Source: Emiliania huxleyi CCMP1516 | Taxonomy: Eukaryota > Haptophyta > Isochrysidales > Noelaerhabdaceae | Length of the DNA stretch: 61,627 nt | Reading direction: 5' to 3' | NCBI RefSeq assembly: GCF_000372725.1 | Contig: NW_005202427.1 | Span: forward strand, 1,190,947 to 1,252,573 | In this document: positions 1 to 10,917 of the stretch, piece by piece | Numbering within the stretch: the stretch's first letter is position 1 | Layout: each line of letters begins with the position of its first letter | Translations under genes and position numbers: made by a program | The notes under the pieces: model-generated | The model's database searches: none | Told to the model about the DNA's origin: nothing | The model's input: only the letters and a program-made list of their open reading frames with translations

Positions 1-1222
1 GAGGGGCGCCTTGATGTAGGGGCAGCAGGTCCACCACTAGCGCGTGTCGTGGAACATGGGAAGGAGGCGGTGGTGTCGGCAGGCGTCCTGGCGGTGGGGG
101 GCGAGGATGGGGCGTCGGGACGGCGCTTTGAGAGGGAGGGAGAGGGGGAGGCAGAGGGAGGGAGAAGGAGAGGGAGGCAGAGGGAGGGAGAAGGAGAGGG
201 AGGGAGAGAGAGAGGGAGAGAGGGAGAGGGAGAGGGAGAGAGAGCGAGCGAGCGAGAGAGAGAGCGAGAGAGCGAGCGAGCGAACGAGGGGGAAGAGGCT
301 CCAGGTAGGCGCGGGGAGGCGTGTGCTGGGGAGGCGTGGTGCTGGGGAGGCGTCTGCACGGCTGGCTCCTCATGGTTGGTTCCAGGGTCGTACTCGACCT
401 GGCAGCCGTACCTGCGGGGCCAGGCTTGGGTGGGTCAGGGCTCGGCCAGGCTGGGTGCCGCCGCCTCGCCGTCCGCCGCACCGCTCGGCCGCACGATCTC
501 GGCTGATCTCAGCTGATCTCGGGCTGATCTCGGCTGATCTCGGACTGATCTCGGCTGCATCTCGGGCTGATCTCGGGCTGATCTCGGCTGCATCTCGGGC
601 TGATCTCGGCTGCATCTCGGGCTGATCTCGGGCTGATCTCGCACCGCTTGCAGCGCGGCCTGGCCGAGGCGCTGGCCCCGGGCGCCGCCGCCGCGCTGTG
701 CGGGACGAGCCGCACCTCGCACCGGTCGGAGAGGGCCTGCCGACAGTGGCCCGCCGGAGAGGGCGTGAGGCGACCGCTCTAACGCCGCGAGCCGGACGGG
801 GCTGGGAGGCGTCTCGGAGGCGCCTTGGCAGGGACGTCGACCGTGCGCAGCGTGCGCACGTCCGAGTGCGTGAAGGGCGAGTCGTCCCGCACCTACGAGG
901 GCGCGATCGACGCGTCTGGCGGCCGGACGGCGGCGGGATGCGCGCGTGCGGTCGGGGACTTGGAGCGCAAAGCTGTCTCCGTCGAGCGGTGCGTCGGCAA
1001 ACTTTTTGTTGTACGCAGCGACGAAGGCGGCCTTGACCTGCGTCGGCCGGCGCGGCGCAGGCTGAGTGCGGCCTGGCCGGAGGCTCGCCGCGAGTGGCGG
1101 CCGGGGCGAGAGGCCGCCTTGTCGACAGAGAGCTCGAGCCACTTTGCGGGCAGCGTGATGGCGAGCTTGTGGTGCGCCGAGGCGGGCGCGCTGGCGTGGT
1201 CGTAGATGACAAAGATCTTCAT
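1..1222 (-). CDS. CHORD zinc-binding domain protein, 3' part missing (runs off left edge)
   Basis: The start is the ATG at 1222, which begins MKIFVIYDHA. An N-terminal globular stretch (KLAITLPAKWLELSV) joins across an intron to VKAAFVAAYNKKFADAPLDG. Further down, YGCQVEYDPGTNHEE and then ACRHH..PMFHDTR..WWTCCPY give the Cys/His spacing of a CHORD domain, known from RAR1/CHORDC1 co-chaperones that bind zinc and Hsp90. Introns are inferred at about 1105-1050, 990-900, 820-740 and 644-412, with one more covering roughly 365-95. The last two are filled by an 11-bp minisatellite and a CT-rich tract. One oddity: in the CHORD motif the codon between R and WW reads TAG (rc of 37-39), where lysine would be usual. 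That is a nonsense change, a sequence error or an unrecognised splice. Exon borders are approximate; the CHORD call is fairly firm, the N-terminal family is not recognised. Confidence 0.6.
133..290. repeat. purine-rich simple repeat (GGGAGA/GAGC)n
   Basis: Almost pure G/A tract on the plus strand, lying in an intron of the CHORD gene, so a pyrimidine tract in its transcript. Confidence 0.8.
412..644 (-). other. intron built of an 11-bp minisatellite (CTGATCTCGGG family)
   Basis: On the coding (minus) strand the donor is AAGCG|GTGCGAG and the acceptor CCCCGCAG|GTACGG. The core at 500-640 consists of about 13 imperfect 10-11 bp units. Splicing gives RCKR|YGCQVEY, the start of the CHORD motif. 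Confidence 0.55.
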
Positions 1223-1460
1223 CGCACGGCGTTGAAAGGTGGACGGAGGCGAGGCGACAGGTGGGCGGAGAAAAGTGGGACGCGAGGTGGTGAGTGGAGC
1301 GGTCCACCAGTGAACGAGAAAAACCTCGACTCTTTGGGTGTCTGTTTTCTTTCTTTTGTGCCGGTGTCCCAGTCTGTGTGTGGTGTAACGAGAAAAACGA
1401 GAACGGCGTGACGGTCAGCGCTGACTTCTAGCGTCCACCCGTACCGTTCCGTGTCCCTGT

Positions 1461-1534
1461 AAGGCGCAAAAGATTTGCTCGTAGCACAGGGTAAAATAAG
1501 GCGCAAAAGATTTGCTCGTAGCACAGGGTAAAAT
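1461..1534. repeat. two tandem 37-bp units downstream of tRNA-Leu
   Basis: 1461-1497 and 1498-1534 are identical apart from the last base or so. Each contains TTTTACCC on the minus strand, so the pol III T-run terminator just after the tRNA 3' end is present twice. Confidence 0.85.
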
Positions 1535-1535
1535 G

Positions 1536-1617
1536 TGTCGAGGACGGGGTTCGAACCCGCGCCCATTTCTGGAACGGCGCCTAAAGCCGCCGCCTTAGAC
1601 CACTCGGCCACCTCGAC
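1536..1617 (-). tRNA. tRNA-Leu, anticodon UAG
   Basis: The minus strand folds as a class II tRNA. The acceptor stem is GTCGAGG/CCTCGAC with discriminator A. The D-arm is GCCGAGTGGTCTAAGGC. The anticodon stem GCGGC/GCCGT encloses the loop TTTAGGC, giving anticodon TAG for CUA/CUN. A long variable arm and the T-arm GCGGGTTCGAACCCCGT follow. There is no intron and CCA is not encoded. A T-run terminator follows on the minus strand at about 1531-1534. Confidence 0.93.
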
Positions 1618-1620
1618 TTT

Positions 1621-1640
1621 CGGGTTCGAACCCGGGCCCA
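1621..1640. other. isolated T-arm-like palindrome upstream of tRNA-Leu
   Basis: GGGTTCGAACCC with GC-rich flanks repeats the T-loop motif 4 bp upstream of the tRNA. No acceptor or anticodon arms can be built around it, so it may be a remnant of a second tRNA. Confidence 0.35.
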
Positions 1641-1735
1641 ACCTCACCCCGAACGGGTGAGTGCTCATGCAGGGCTTGTTGCAAAACGTACGCGATCGGA
1701 CCAATTGCTTATAAAGCTCTGGAAAAACGGGAGAG

Positions 1736-2045
<310 letters not shown>

Positions 2046-2084
2046 GAGAAAATAAAGAAAAAAACACTCCTGCAGCGGCGGTCC

Positions 2085-5000
2085 ATGGGGCCCCCCTTTC
2101 ACGATGGTGGCGCAGACTCTGGCCACGTCACCAGCATCAAGGAAGGGTTTGGCTTCATCCGACCCCTCAACGACCGGCGGACGGGCGGCGGAGGTCTCTT
2201 CTTCCACTTCAGCGCTCTCGTCGGCCGTGACGTCCCAGTCGAGGGCGACGAGGTCTCCTTCTCGGTCGAGCTCGACCGCCGCTCAGGGCGCGAGGCAGCC
2301 AAGGCGGTGACCATCTTGCCGCGCGGGACGCTGCCTGCGCCCGCGAGGGCCGTCACCGTCCGCGCCGTCGTGCAGAGAGAGTTGCGCGGCGCTCGTGGCG
2401 GTGACGGCTACGGCGGCCGTCTCGCCGTCCTCAAGGGCGACGGGCCTCCCGCCGAGGGTGACGCCGCTGCTGGGGATGGCGGCCAGGACGATGACGAGCA
2501 GACAGAGGTGGTGTCCTTTGACGCCCGCGGCTGCGAGAGGCCCAGCGCTCTCCACGTCGGCGATCTGGTCGAGTGCCGCTTGATGAGCGTGGCGGGCTCG
2601 CGCCAGCGCGCGGCGTCGCGCGTGAAGCTCATCGAGGCAGGCGGCGGGCTGCCGCGCCAGAGCGGGCGGGTGGCCTCGCTCAAGGACAAGTTCGGCTTCC
2701 TCCGCACGGCCGGCAAGGCTGCCGACCTCTTCTTCCACCTGTCCGAGGCGCCGCGCGACACTTCTCTAGACACTTCCTAGACACTTCCTAGACACTTCTT
2801 CCACCTGTCCGAGGCGCCGCGCGAGGGCGGCCCGCGCCGCGTGGGGGGCGACACTTCCTAGACACTTCGCGGACACTTCCCTGTAGGCGCCGCGCGAGGG
2901 CGGCCCGCTCCGCGTGGGGGACGACGTGTCCTTCTGCGTCGTGCTCGACCCGCGCTCGCGCAAGGACGCGGCGACGAAGCTGCGCCGGCTGCCCGCCGGC
3001 TCCGTCGCGCTCGAGCAGCTCGGAGAGGCTCGGCTGCGCGGCGTGGTGACGCGCTGCCTCGCCGGCAGCGCGAGCCTGCACCGGCTGCTCTCGCGCGCGG
3101 AGAAGGGGGCGCACGGGGGGATGATCCGGCTCGAGGGCGGGGCGGCCGGGCGCGGGGAGGGCGCGGCCGAGGAGGCTGCGGCCGAGGATGCTGCGGCCGA
3201 GGAGGGCGCCGCCGAGGGAGGGGCGGGGAAGCTCAGCTTTGGGCTGGACGACGTCTGCGGCGAGTCGCGCGCGGCGGGCCTGTACGAGGGTGACGAGGTG
3301 AGCTTCAGAGAGGCGACCGACGCCGCCACGGGCGCGGTGGGCGCTGCCGACGTGCGGCTCGAGGCGCAGAAGGTGAACCGCGGCTTCGTGCTCTCGCTGC
3401 GCGACGGGCACGGCCTGCTGCGCGGCGAGGCGGGCGGCGCCCCGCTGAGCTTCGCCGCGTCGTCGCTGCCTGGGGTGAGGCCGCGCGACGAGGTGTGGAG
3501 CACTAGTACCGGCGGTAGGAGGCACCCTGAATTAATTGAGTACTTATTCATGAATGACTGCGCGACGAGGTGGAGTACCGGCGGGCGAGCGACGCAAAGA
3601 CGGGCAGGCCGGCGGCCGCACAGCTCCGGAGGCTGCCTGCAGGCTCCCTCCTCCCAGCCAATGAATTAATTACTACCCGCACAGCTCAGCTCCGGCGGCT
3701 GCCTGCAGGCTCCCTCGTCCTCGAGTGGGTCTCTCCGCGCTGGTGGGAGGCCGTCGTCCGGCTCGCGCCCGCGGCGCCGCGCGGGCGCGGAGGCGGCGCC
3801 AGAGACGGCGCGGCGCAGAGCTGCGGCGCCGGCTCGGTCGAGCTCCTCGGGCCGCTGCCGCTTGCCGCTAGCGCTGCCGCCGCACCGCTTGCGCGTGCCG
3901 CCGGCGGGTCGCACGAGCCCGCGCAGCGGTCCGAGTCGGACAAGCCCATCAACAATTAACTAATTGATTGATTAATTTAGGTCCGACTCGGACAAGCCCA
4001 TCCCCCTCGAGCTCGGCCAGGCGCTCGCCCCGCCGCTCTCGCCACGCGCCGGCGAGGAAGTCGGCGCGGGCCTGGCGACCCCTTCGGCCGAGGCGCGCGC
4101 GGCGCTCGAGCGAGTCGATAGCGTGGCTGGCATGGCGGGCACCGTCCTGCCGCTGCCTCAAGCCGACGCAAAGTCGCGCGAGCAGCTGGTGCCGGGCGAC
4201 ATCGTCTCGCTGCTGCTGGCGGTCAGCGCGCGCGACGGCTCCGTGCGGCCCACGCGGGCGACGTACGAGCGGTGCGCGGACGGCGCGGTGGAGCGCGGCG
4301 TCGTCGTCAACGTGAAGGAGCAGTTTGGCTTCCTCAAGGCGGAGGCGCGCGCCTCGCCCGTCTTCTTCCACTTCTCGCAGCTGCCCGACGGGGTGCACCG
4401 GCTGGCAGCTGGTGCAGAGTTCGAGTTCGTCGTGACCGCCGAGGACGCGGCCGGCCGGAGGAAGGGCCGCAGCGTGGCCATCCGGCTGCGTTCGCTCGCT
4501 CCGGGCACCGTCGCCTTTGAGGATTGTCTCCTCGAGGAGGCGAAGGGGACTGTCGTCGCGGGGGCCGAGGCGGGGGGCGAGGCGGGGGGCGAGGCGGGGG
4601 CCGGGGCGGGGGGCGAGGCGGGGGCCGAGGCGGGGGCCGAGGCGGGGGCCGAGGCGGGGGGCGAGGCGGGGGGCGAGGCCGACTGCAGCCGCGAGACGAT
4701 CGGCGACGACGCAGACGGAGAGGACGCCGCGAAGATCTCGGTGCTGCTGCTCGATAAGTTCGAGGGCGAGCGACTCAGGCTTCCGATCGACCGTCGGCGG
4801 CAGGAGCAGGCGCTGCGTGGCGCCGTGCCCGCTCTCGGCACGACCGTCACGTCGCGGCTCTGCCGCCGCCGGCGTGACGGCGCGCTCGTCCTGGTCGACT
4901 CGACACCGGTGCCGATCCGCGGCGTGGTCAAGGCCGTCTCAGGGGGCCAGGGCAGCATCCGCGCTACGGACGCGCTGCCCCAAGCTGCCGTCGATGCTGC

Positions 5001-5562
5001 CGCCGCCGCACGGACTGCGAACGCGGACAGCGAGGCGCCGTTGGGAAGCGACGGAGGAGGGCTGCAGTCGCTGCTTGGCAAGGGCGCGACGTGGGGGCGA
5101 GGCGCTGGGGACGAGGCGTCGACAGCCGAGCCCGAGACGGACGCGCCAGAAGACATTGCAGCCGCTGCGGTGAGCGCAATCTACATCTCTGCAGGGCAGT
5201 CTCCGTTCGCCAACGCGGCTCCCACCGTCAAAGGCACGACGTCGGCGCTGGCCGAGCTCGCGGCCAAGCATAGCGGCACGCCACAGCAGGTTTCTTTCTC
5301 CCTCTCGGACGTGCTCGTCGACCCCGATCGCAAGTCGGCCTCTGTGCGCGTCTCTGTCGGGGACGAGGTGTCGTTCTGCCTCTGTGCCGAGCCACAGTCG
5401 CAGCAGCTCGTCGCTCGCCGCATCTGCCAGACCAAAGCGGCCGAAGAGACGCCTCGGGAGAAGCAGCGGCAGGTCGACCCGGCCAAGATGACGCGGTTCG
5501 CGAAGGGGCCCGATGGGACGCGCGGCTTTGCGGCCGGGCGAGGGCGCGGCAAGGTGGTTTGA
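2085..5562 (+). CDS. multi-cold-shock-domain RNA-binding protein, CSDE1/UNR-like
   Basis: Five exons (2085-2747, 2887-3492, 3570-3642, 3709-3928, 3981-5562) give about 1047 residues. Repeated cold-shock domains carry the RNP1-like GFGFI/FGFL and RNP2-like LFFHFS/VFFHFS motifs: GFGFIRP..LFFHFSAL, KFGFLRT..LFFHLSEAP and QFGFLKA..VFFHFSQL. Each is followed by a V/E-GDEVSF strand. Degenerate half-domains lie between them (GDDVSFCVVLDPRSRK, YEGDEVSFREA, VGDEVSFCLCAE), the alternating arrangement of CSDE1/UNR, a cytoplasmic mRNA-binding regulator of translation and decay. An Ala/Glu/Gly repeat at 4560-4680 forms a linker. The start at 2085 follows the GA tract and is the first Met before the first domain. 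All four introns carry flanking exon duplications. Confidence 0.8.
2748..2886 (+). other. duplication-flanked intron, two nested units, GACACTTCCTA core, GC-AG
   Basis: The segment TCCGAG|GCGCCGCGCGA occurs at 2742, 2808 and (from GCGCC) 2887. Fillers are 11-bp GACACTTCCTA units. Splicing 2747 to 2887 gives HLSEAPREGGPLRVGDDV, an unbroken cold-shock domain. Confidence 0.85.
3493..3569 (+). other. duplication-flanked intron, GT-AG
   Basis: GCGCGACGAG|GTG(T)GGAG..ACCGGCGG is present on both sides; the filler is AT-rich (TTAATTGAG, TTATTCATGAATGA). Splicing gives RPRDE|VEYRRASD. Confidence 0.85.
3643..3708 (+). other. duplication-flanked intron, GC-AG, 66 nt
   Basis: CAGCTCCGG.GGCTGCCTGCAG|GCTCCCTC occurs on both sides. 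The AT-rich filler contains ATGAATTAATTACTA. The spliced product is LRRLPAG|SLVLEW. Confidence 0.85.
3929..3980 (+). other. duplication-flanked intron, GT-AG, 52 nt
   Basis: GTCCGA(G/C)TCGGACAAGCCCATC begins both the intron and the next exon. The filler is TTAACTAATTGATTGATTAA followed by TTTAG. Splicing gives PAQR|SDSDKPIPLE. Confidence 0.85.
4560..4680 (+). repeat. coding GC-rich minisatellite (GGGGGCGAGGC)n
   Basis: Twelve-base in-frame units encode Gly-Ala-Glu-Ala/Gly-Gly-Glu-Ala repeats inside the CSDE1-like protein. Confidence 0.85.
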
Positions 5563-5739
5563 GCTGGCCTCTGAGCGTATGAGCGTAATCCTACCACCTG
5601 TCACCAAGCGCGAGGGTCGCGCATGGGTTAGACAGGGCTATTTTGTTGCGAATCCTCAGCAAAACTCTTTTCTGCCGGCGGGTATGCCGGGGGTCCAGGG
5701 TGGGGAGGGTGTCGGTCCGCCCTGCGTCCCGCTGGCGCA

Positions 5740-5895
5740 ACCACACACACACACACACCGCTCACCCACGCGCACTGGGCCTTGCACTTTGAATGCCGTG
5801 GGGCTCCTGTCGTCAGACGTGGAGACGCGAGGGTTGCCCCCCCTTGCCCCACCACCTCGTGTGTGTGGAGAAGTTTACCTTACCTTACCTTACCT
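5740..5895 (+). mobile_element. MITE-like dispersed repeat, copy 1 (left end missing)
   Basis: The body GGGCCTTGCACTTTGAATGC..GTGGAGACGCGAGGG and the right end GTGTGTGTGGAGAAGTTTAC followed by CTTAC repeats match the complete element at 26701-26956. The left end is replaced by (CA)n. Confidence 0.7.
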
Positions 5896-5899
5896 CCCG

Positions 5900-6610
5900 C
5901 GGCGGCCGCCCCGCCGGCCGCCGTTATTACGGCTCTAGCGTTACCCGGGGAACGCTCATGCCCGTCGCCGAGGTCTGGCAAGACCGAGAAATTCGATTCG
6001 ACGCGCCCATCTCGCAGCTCGCGCTTCGCGCCGGAGAGGCAGCGGCGGACTCGAAAGTCGCTCGCACAAAACGCGGATAGTCAATCGGTCGCAACGTGGC
6101 AACAGGTGCCGATCGAATTCCCGTGAAAACAAGTAAAAAATCGCGAAAAAAAAGAAAAAAACTCCGAAAAATCGGCGCCTGCGGCGGGCCATGGGACCCC
6201 ATCTCCCCCCCGCATGGACACCCTCTGGGGCCCCCGCGCCGGCCCAGAGGATATTGTAGAGACCGACCATATGCACAATATCTTGACTGAGAGCTAAGCC
6301 CAGTTCGACGATCGGCAGCCTCACCGCGGGTCGCGCCGCTGTGCAGCGAGAGCCAGGCTCGCCCGGCGAAGGTGACCAGAGACTGCTCAACAAATACCAG
6401 AAAAAATCAGGGAGCCTCAGAGAGTGCCGCCACTGCCATCACCCAGGCCGCGGGAGCCGATCGGCTGCGCCGAGGACAGCTCCCTCAGTGTGCTCCGCGG
6501 CTCACCAGTGTGCGCCGCGGCGCCGTCCAGCCACTTTGGCGGCCAGCCAACGGTCGAGTTCTTCGACTCTGGAGGACAGAAAGGTACCGTCTGAGATTCA
6601 CACCGGAAGC
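5900..6610. other. intergenic, no gene seen
   Basis: Mixed GC-rich sequence with an A-rich tract at about 6125-6165 (AAAAAATCGCGAAAAAAAAG). It separates the CSDE1-like 3' end from the TRAF-type gene. Open frames here lack any recognisable motif. Confidence 0.5.
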
Positions 6611-7941
6611 ATGAGAGCAAACCAGCAGCAAGCTGCTGCTGCTGCAGAGCCCACAGTCTCGACGAACACCGATCCAGCTGGCGGCAGCGGCCGCGACGAC
6701 AGTGACAGCACTGTGGACCCCGCCGACAAGGCCGACTCCTTGGCGGAGAACGCAAGGGAAACGGCTGTCGAGGCCACAGTCTCAACGAACGCGTCTGATC
6801 CAGCTGGCAGCTGCGGCGGCGACGACAGTGACAGCACTGTGGGCCCCGCCGACGAGGGAGGTTGCGACAGCGAGCCGGCCTCTGCCCCGGCGCTGTGCGA
6901 GTTTGCCGACGTCGAGACCCTTGAGCTGCTCAGCGCGCGGCTGCTCAACACTATGGCGACACGGGTCGTGCAAGGTGGCCTGCAGCCCAGCGACGCAATG
7001 GCCGAGGTTCGTGGGCTGCTCTCGGAGAAGCTCTCCTCGGCCAAGAAGGGCCCGCGCGGCCTCGCGGTGCTCCACGCCCGCCTGGAGAAGCTCGAGGCGC
7101 GGCGCTCGTTCGGAGGGCGCTTCGTCTCGAACGCGGCGGACAAGGTCGCGGGCAAGGCGCGCGAACTCGAGGTACGAGGCGAGTACCGGCACGGAGGCCG
7201 CCAGCGCCTCGCGCTGCAGCTGGTGCAGCGGTACGACACGACTCGGGAGTGGCACTGCGGCTGTGACATGGAGCAGCTCGGCTCGACGGAGCGCGAGGTG
7301 CGGCGGCGGGAGAGAGCCGCGTGCGAGAGACGCGGCGGCCCCTCTGACCGCGTCGCCTCTGCCCTCCGTCGCAGCGCCACCTGACGAGCTGCGTCTTCCG
7401 GCCGGTCGGCTGCTCGCACGCTGGCTGCACTGCCCTCTTCAGCGCGCGGTACGAGGCGGCGCACGACGGCAGCTGCGAGTTCAAGGTGGTGCGGTGTGCG
7501 CTCGGCTGCAAGGAGAGCCTGCCGCGGCGCGACATGGAGGCGCACGTCGCAGGCCCCTGTGCGATGCGGCCCGCCGAGTGCCCTTTCCGAGCGCTCGGCT
7601 GCCTCGCGCCGGGGCTGGTGCAGGGCGAGGTCGCCTCGCATCTAGAGGAGGCGAGGGACGCGCACCTGCAGCTCGCCATGGCGAGGCTGCTGCAGCAGGA
7701 CCAAGAGCTGAGCGAGCTGCGGCAGGCCATGACCGAGATGAGGGCGGCGGCCGAGACGACCGCCGCAACGTCGGCCAGTGCGGCGGCGAGCACCATCGCC
7801 GGGCTGCAGAAGAAGATCGCGGCGCTGGAGGCGGGCCAGGCGGCGGCCCAGGCGGCGGCCAAAAAGTCGGCGGCGCAGGCCAAGGACACGACCGCGGCGC
7901 TGGCAACCCGTTTGGCCAAGTTGGAGCGAGAGCGAGGCTGA
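6611..7941 (+). CDS. TRAF-type zinc-finger and coiled-coil protein
   Basis: Two exons (6611-7297 and 7375-7941) give about 417 residues. The N-terminus is acidic and Ser/Asp-rich, with an internal repeat (TVSTNxDPAGx..DDSDSTV, twice). A helical middle section contains FADVETLELLSARLLNTMATRV. After the intron, HLTSCVFRPVGCSHAGCTAL, then HDGSCEFKVVRCALGCKESL, then HVAGPCAMRPAECPFRALGC show the Cys/His spacing of TRAF-type zinc fingers, a protein-interaction module of ubiquitin signalling. An Ala/Lys-rich coiled coil follows (LQKKIAALEAGQAAAQAAAK). The start is the first Met of a plausible domain; an upstream in-frame ATG at 6341 would add 90 residues of weak composition. The intron 7298-7374 is an ordinary GT-AG without an exon duplication. 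The partner or pathway is unknown. Confidence 0.65.
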
Positions 7942-8628
7942 TCATAACTACTTCACCGCATGATCAGTAACCTGGGTTTTGGGTTTAGAGACTAGAACGT
8001 GCCGCGTCCGAGCGTCGTGTCCGTTCAAGGATCTGAATATTTTGATATGTACGGAGAAACACTGGCACGGGATTTTTCAATGTTGCGATTACCTCCCGAA
8101 GGTGGATGATTTTTTCCTCGAGGGGGGGGATTTTTCCTCCCTCTAAGTATAGAGAATTTTAGAGAAAAGTGTAATCTGTAAACACTAAAAACTATTCGGC
8201 GCTCCGCCAGGTTCACAGAACGAGCGTGTGAAGGCCGTGGAATCCATGGCGCGCGTAGCTATGAAAGGGACCGCGGCCGCGGAACCGGCGGCGGACGGGG
8301 CTGGTGCGCAAGCGCCGGTCACCGGTCGCGATCTCATCCGCCGCCGCGAGCTGCACCTGCAGGCAGGCAGCGCGACTGACACATGGCTGGGCCTGCAGCG
8401 ACAGCCACGACCGCGTGCGCGCGTCGACCAGCTCCCCTCTCGTCCTCGTGCTGCCGCTTGGAGAGCTTGTTCGTTGCTGCGCCCCTTGCTTGTGCTTGCT
8501 GTGAAGAAGGTATATTTCTTCTCAATATCAAGGTCTGAGTGTGAAACCTTCCCTGGGTCTGTCCCTCACCCTCACTCACTGTCGTCCAATGGGAGGTTGC
8601 TCCTTGAGCAAGTGCTATCCTGTGAACC
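7942..8628. other. intergenic, no convincing gene
   Basis: Contains AT-rich sequence (8010-8215) and an open frame at 8228-8641 without recognisable domains or coding bias. Confidence 0.4.
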
Positions 8629-8870
8629 TAAGGTAAGGTAAGGTAAGGTGAACGTCTCCACACACACAAAGTGGTGGGGCAAGGGGGGCGACCCTCGCAT
8701 CTCCACACCCGGACACGGGCAGGAGCCCCACGGCATTCAAAGTGCAAGAGCACCGGCCCGGTGCCGTGCGTGGGTGAGCAACCTACCTGCATGCACCCAC
8801 TCCCTCCCTCCCAGACACAGGACCCGCACACAACCCCCATAGCGTCGGAGGACGCCACCGTCGCCTAGAC
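8629..8870 (-). mobile_element. MITE-like dispersed repeat, copy 2
   Basis: Minus-oriented: a GGTAA/TTACC array then GTCTCCACACACACAAAGTGG, followed by the shared body (GGAGCCCCACGGCATTCAAA). The far end is degraded. Confidence 0.65.
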
Positions 8871-9007
8871 TCCCCTGCGTGCTCCCCGTCTTGTAGCCTG
8901 GCGTCGTCCCAGCGTTTCATAAAAAAAAGCATTGCGTGCGCACGTCCAGTCTTACCCCTCTCTGGGCGACATTGCAATACGTCTGCACTGCGTGCCGCGC
9001 GCAACTT

Positions 9008-9295
9008 ATGATCGCTGCCGATGCGCCAGCACCTCGGCTTTGCCATCATGCGTCATTGCTTGTTACTGTTTCCAGCCTTACGCTGCTGCTCTGGGTCGCA
9101 ATCTCTGGCGACAGCACCACCGCGCCTCAAAACTTGAGACCAGCGACTGCGCCGCCGACAAAGCTCTGGCTGTTCACCGACGACGCGCCAGAAGAGGCCC
9201 CAGAGGGAGACGTACAGTTTGGCATCAATTTTGACACCGCGGCGTTCAAGCAGAATCTGCTCGACACGCTTGGCCTTGGCGCGCAACATGCTTAG
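9008..9295 (+). CDS. hypothetical small secreted protein
   Basis: Single open frame of about 95 residues. MIAADAPAPRLCHHAS is followed by a hydrophobic segment (LLVTVSSLTLLLWVAISG), then an acidic C-terminus (LWLFTDDAPEEAPEGDVQFG). It could be a signal peptide plus a short mature chain. It may continue through an intron into EVNTDNPIWSGGFDLG (9390-9436). No family recognised. Confidence 0.28.
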   Translation: MIAADAPAPRLCHHASLLVTVSSLTLLLWVAISGDSTTAPQNLRPATAPPTKLWLFTDDAPEEAPEGDVQFGINFDTAAFKQNLLDTLGLGAQHA

Positions 9296-9749
9296 ATAGA
9301 CACCCCCACGCACGATGCTTTCACTCTCCCGCCTCCCTGTCCGCCAGGCTGGCTCGGCGGGGGGGGCAGCGGCCACGAAACCAGCGAGGTGAACACAGAC
9401 AACCCGATTTGGAGCGGAGGCTTCGACTTGGGCTGACTCTCCACAAACTTTGAACCAGTGGGCGGGCCCGGCAATGCCCTCTCGCTCGTGATGCTTTGCT
9501 GCAGGACTTGCTGCAGGTCTGCCTACTGTGGCAGCCGCAGTGGCTGCAGAGGCGCGAACTCCTGCGCGTGCGCGCATGCTACAGCTCGAGCGGTCAGAGC
9601 GGAGGATCGTCACTCATGAGTTGAAGGGTAATCTAGTCCGTCTCTCTCTTGGTACCCCCCCTGCACACGAATAGAAAGGGGCTCTCCGCGTTGGTCTTGC
9701 AATCCTGGTACCCTTGTTTGTACCCTTGGACAGCGGTAAAGTTGTCGCA

Positions 9750-9750
9750 G

Positions 9751-9786
<36 letters not shown>

Positions 9787-9985
9787 CACACACACAACAC
9801 ACACACCCACACACACACCTCACTCTCACACACGCGCACTGTCTCTGGGCCTTGCACTTTTCAATGCCGTTGGGCTCCTGTCGTCTAGACGTGGAGTTGC
9901 GACAGAGTTGCGAGGGACGGTCGCCCCTCCTTTGCCCCAACAACCTTGTGGAGAAGACAAGTCTTTACCCCTTACCTTACCTTGT
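9750..9985 (+). mobile_element. MITE-like dispersed repeat, copy 3, with (CA)n at left
   Basis: A (CA)n tract at 9750-9835 precedes the body GGGCCTTGCACTTTTCAATGC and ends in TTACCTTACCTTG. It matches copies 1 and 4. Confidence 0.7.
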
Positions 9986-10245
9986 CCTTGAGGACGCAGG
10001 TCGGGAGAGGGAGATCCGGAGAACAGGCTGTGGGTGTGAGAGCAGGTACAGGTACAGGTGCACCGCGCCTGGCTTCGCGCCTGAATCGGATGCTGACGAA
10101 CGAGTGTCAGGCGAGAACTAACTTTATGGCACCGGTATTGCTGTGGCTGTGAAGCTTATAACTCAAGAATATAGTTTCAGGGCTCACGCGGTCACGTATT
10201 TTCTTTATTCCTCTCGGGAGGAGGAGGGGGGGTACGGGGGGGCGG

Positions 10246-10720
10246 CATGGAGGGGGAGAGGAAGAGCAAGGGCGAGAGAGGGCAAGGGACCGGGCGCTGG
10301 CATACCAGGGGGGGCAGGGTGGTGGGCGGCGACCGCCGCATACCGTCCTACAGGTCAGCGGGGACTATCGCTACGCCAGGGCCCAGGGAAGACAAGGACG
10401 TTGACGTGCAGCTGCTGCTGTTCGAATCGTTCGGCGGGTTCGGGAGGGGGGTCCGTGAGATCCTCCGGAAGGCGGCGGACGTGCTACAGAACAAGCTGAC
10501 GCGGGCCCAATACCTCGATGAGGTGACTTGGACCACCAAGAATTGGCTGGGGCTGCAGAAGCAGCGTATCTCGGTCGTTCTTCATACACACGGCAATCGC
10601 AGAGCAGATTGTGAATGAGCTTGCCTGCGGCGAGGGCGGTCGAGTGCACGGAGCTAAGTGCCTCGCCGTCCTCGCAGGAGTCGCCAGGCGGCTCCCGTTG
10701 TGTACCTGTGTTAGTGCCTG
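10246..10720 (+). pseudogene. degenerate copy A of the multicopy WTTKNW family
   Basis: The frame encodes VDVQLLLFESFGGFGRGVRE, then LDEVTWTTKNWLGLQKQRIS, then VVLHT. It is clearly related to the intact copy at 42594-43268, but this copy frameshifts after VVLHT and resumes as VNELACGEGGRVHGAKCLAV. GTGTACCTGTGTTAGTGC downstream recurs near 39320. Function unknown; see the intact copy. Confidence 0.55.
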
Positions 10721-10917
10721 CGCCAGAGCATGCTCCCAGTTTGGATGGAACCCAGCCAGTCCCGTGCCCAGTGTCGTTCGTGCGAGGGAGCTAAACAGAC
10801 AAACCAAACGAGGGATGGACGCCCACGTAGGTGAAATTCTTTATTCCGCCGCGGGGCGCCGCGAATGAACTCTCCTCTTTCTCCTTGGACGCAAACGGTT
10901 TTCTTCTTCCTGGCGGC

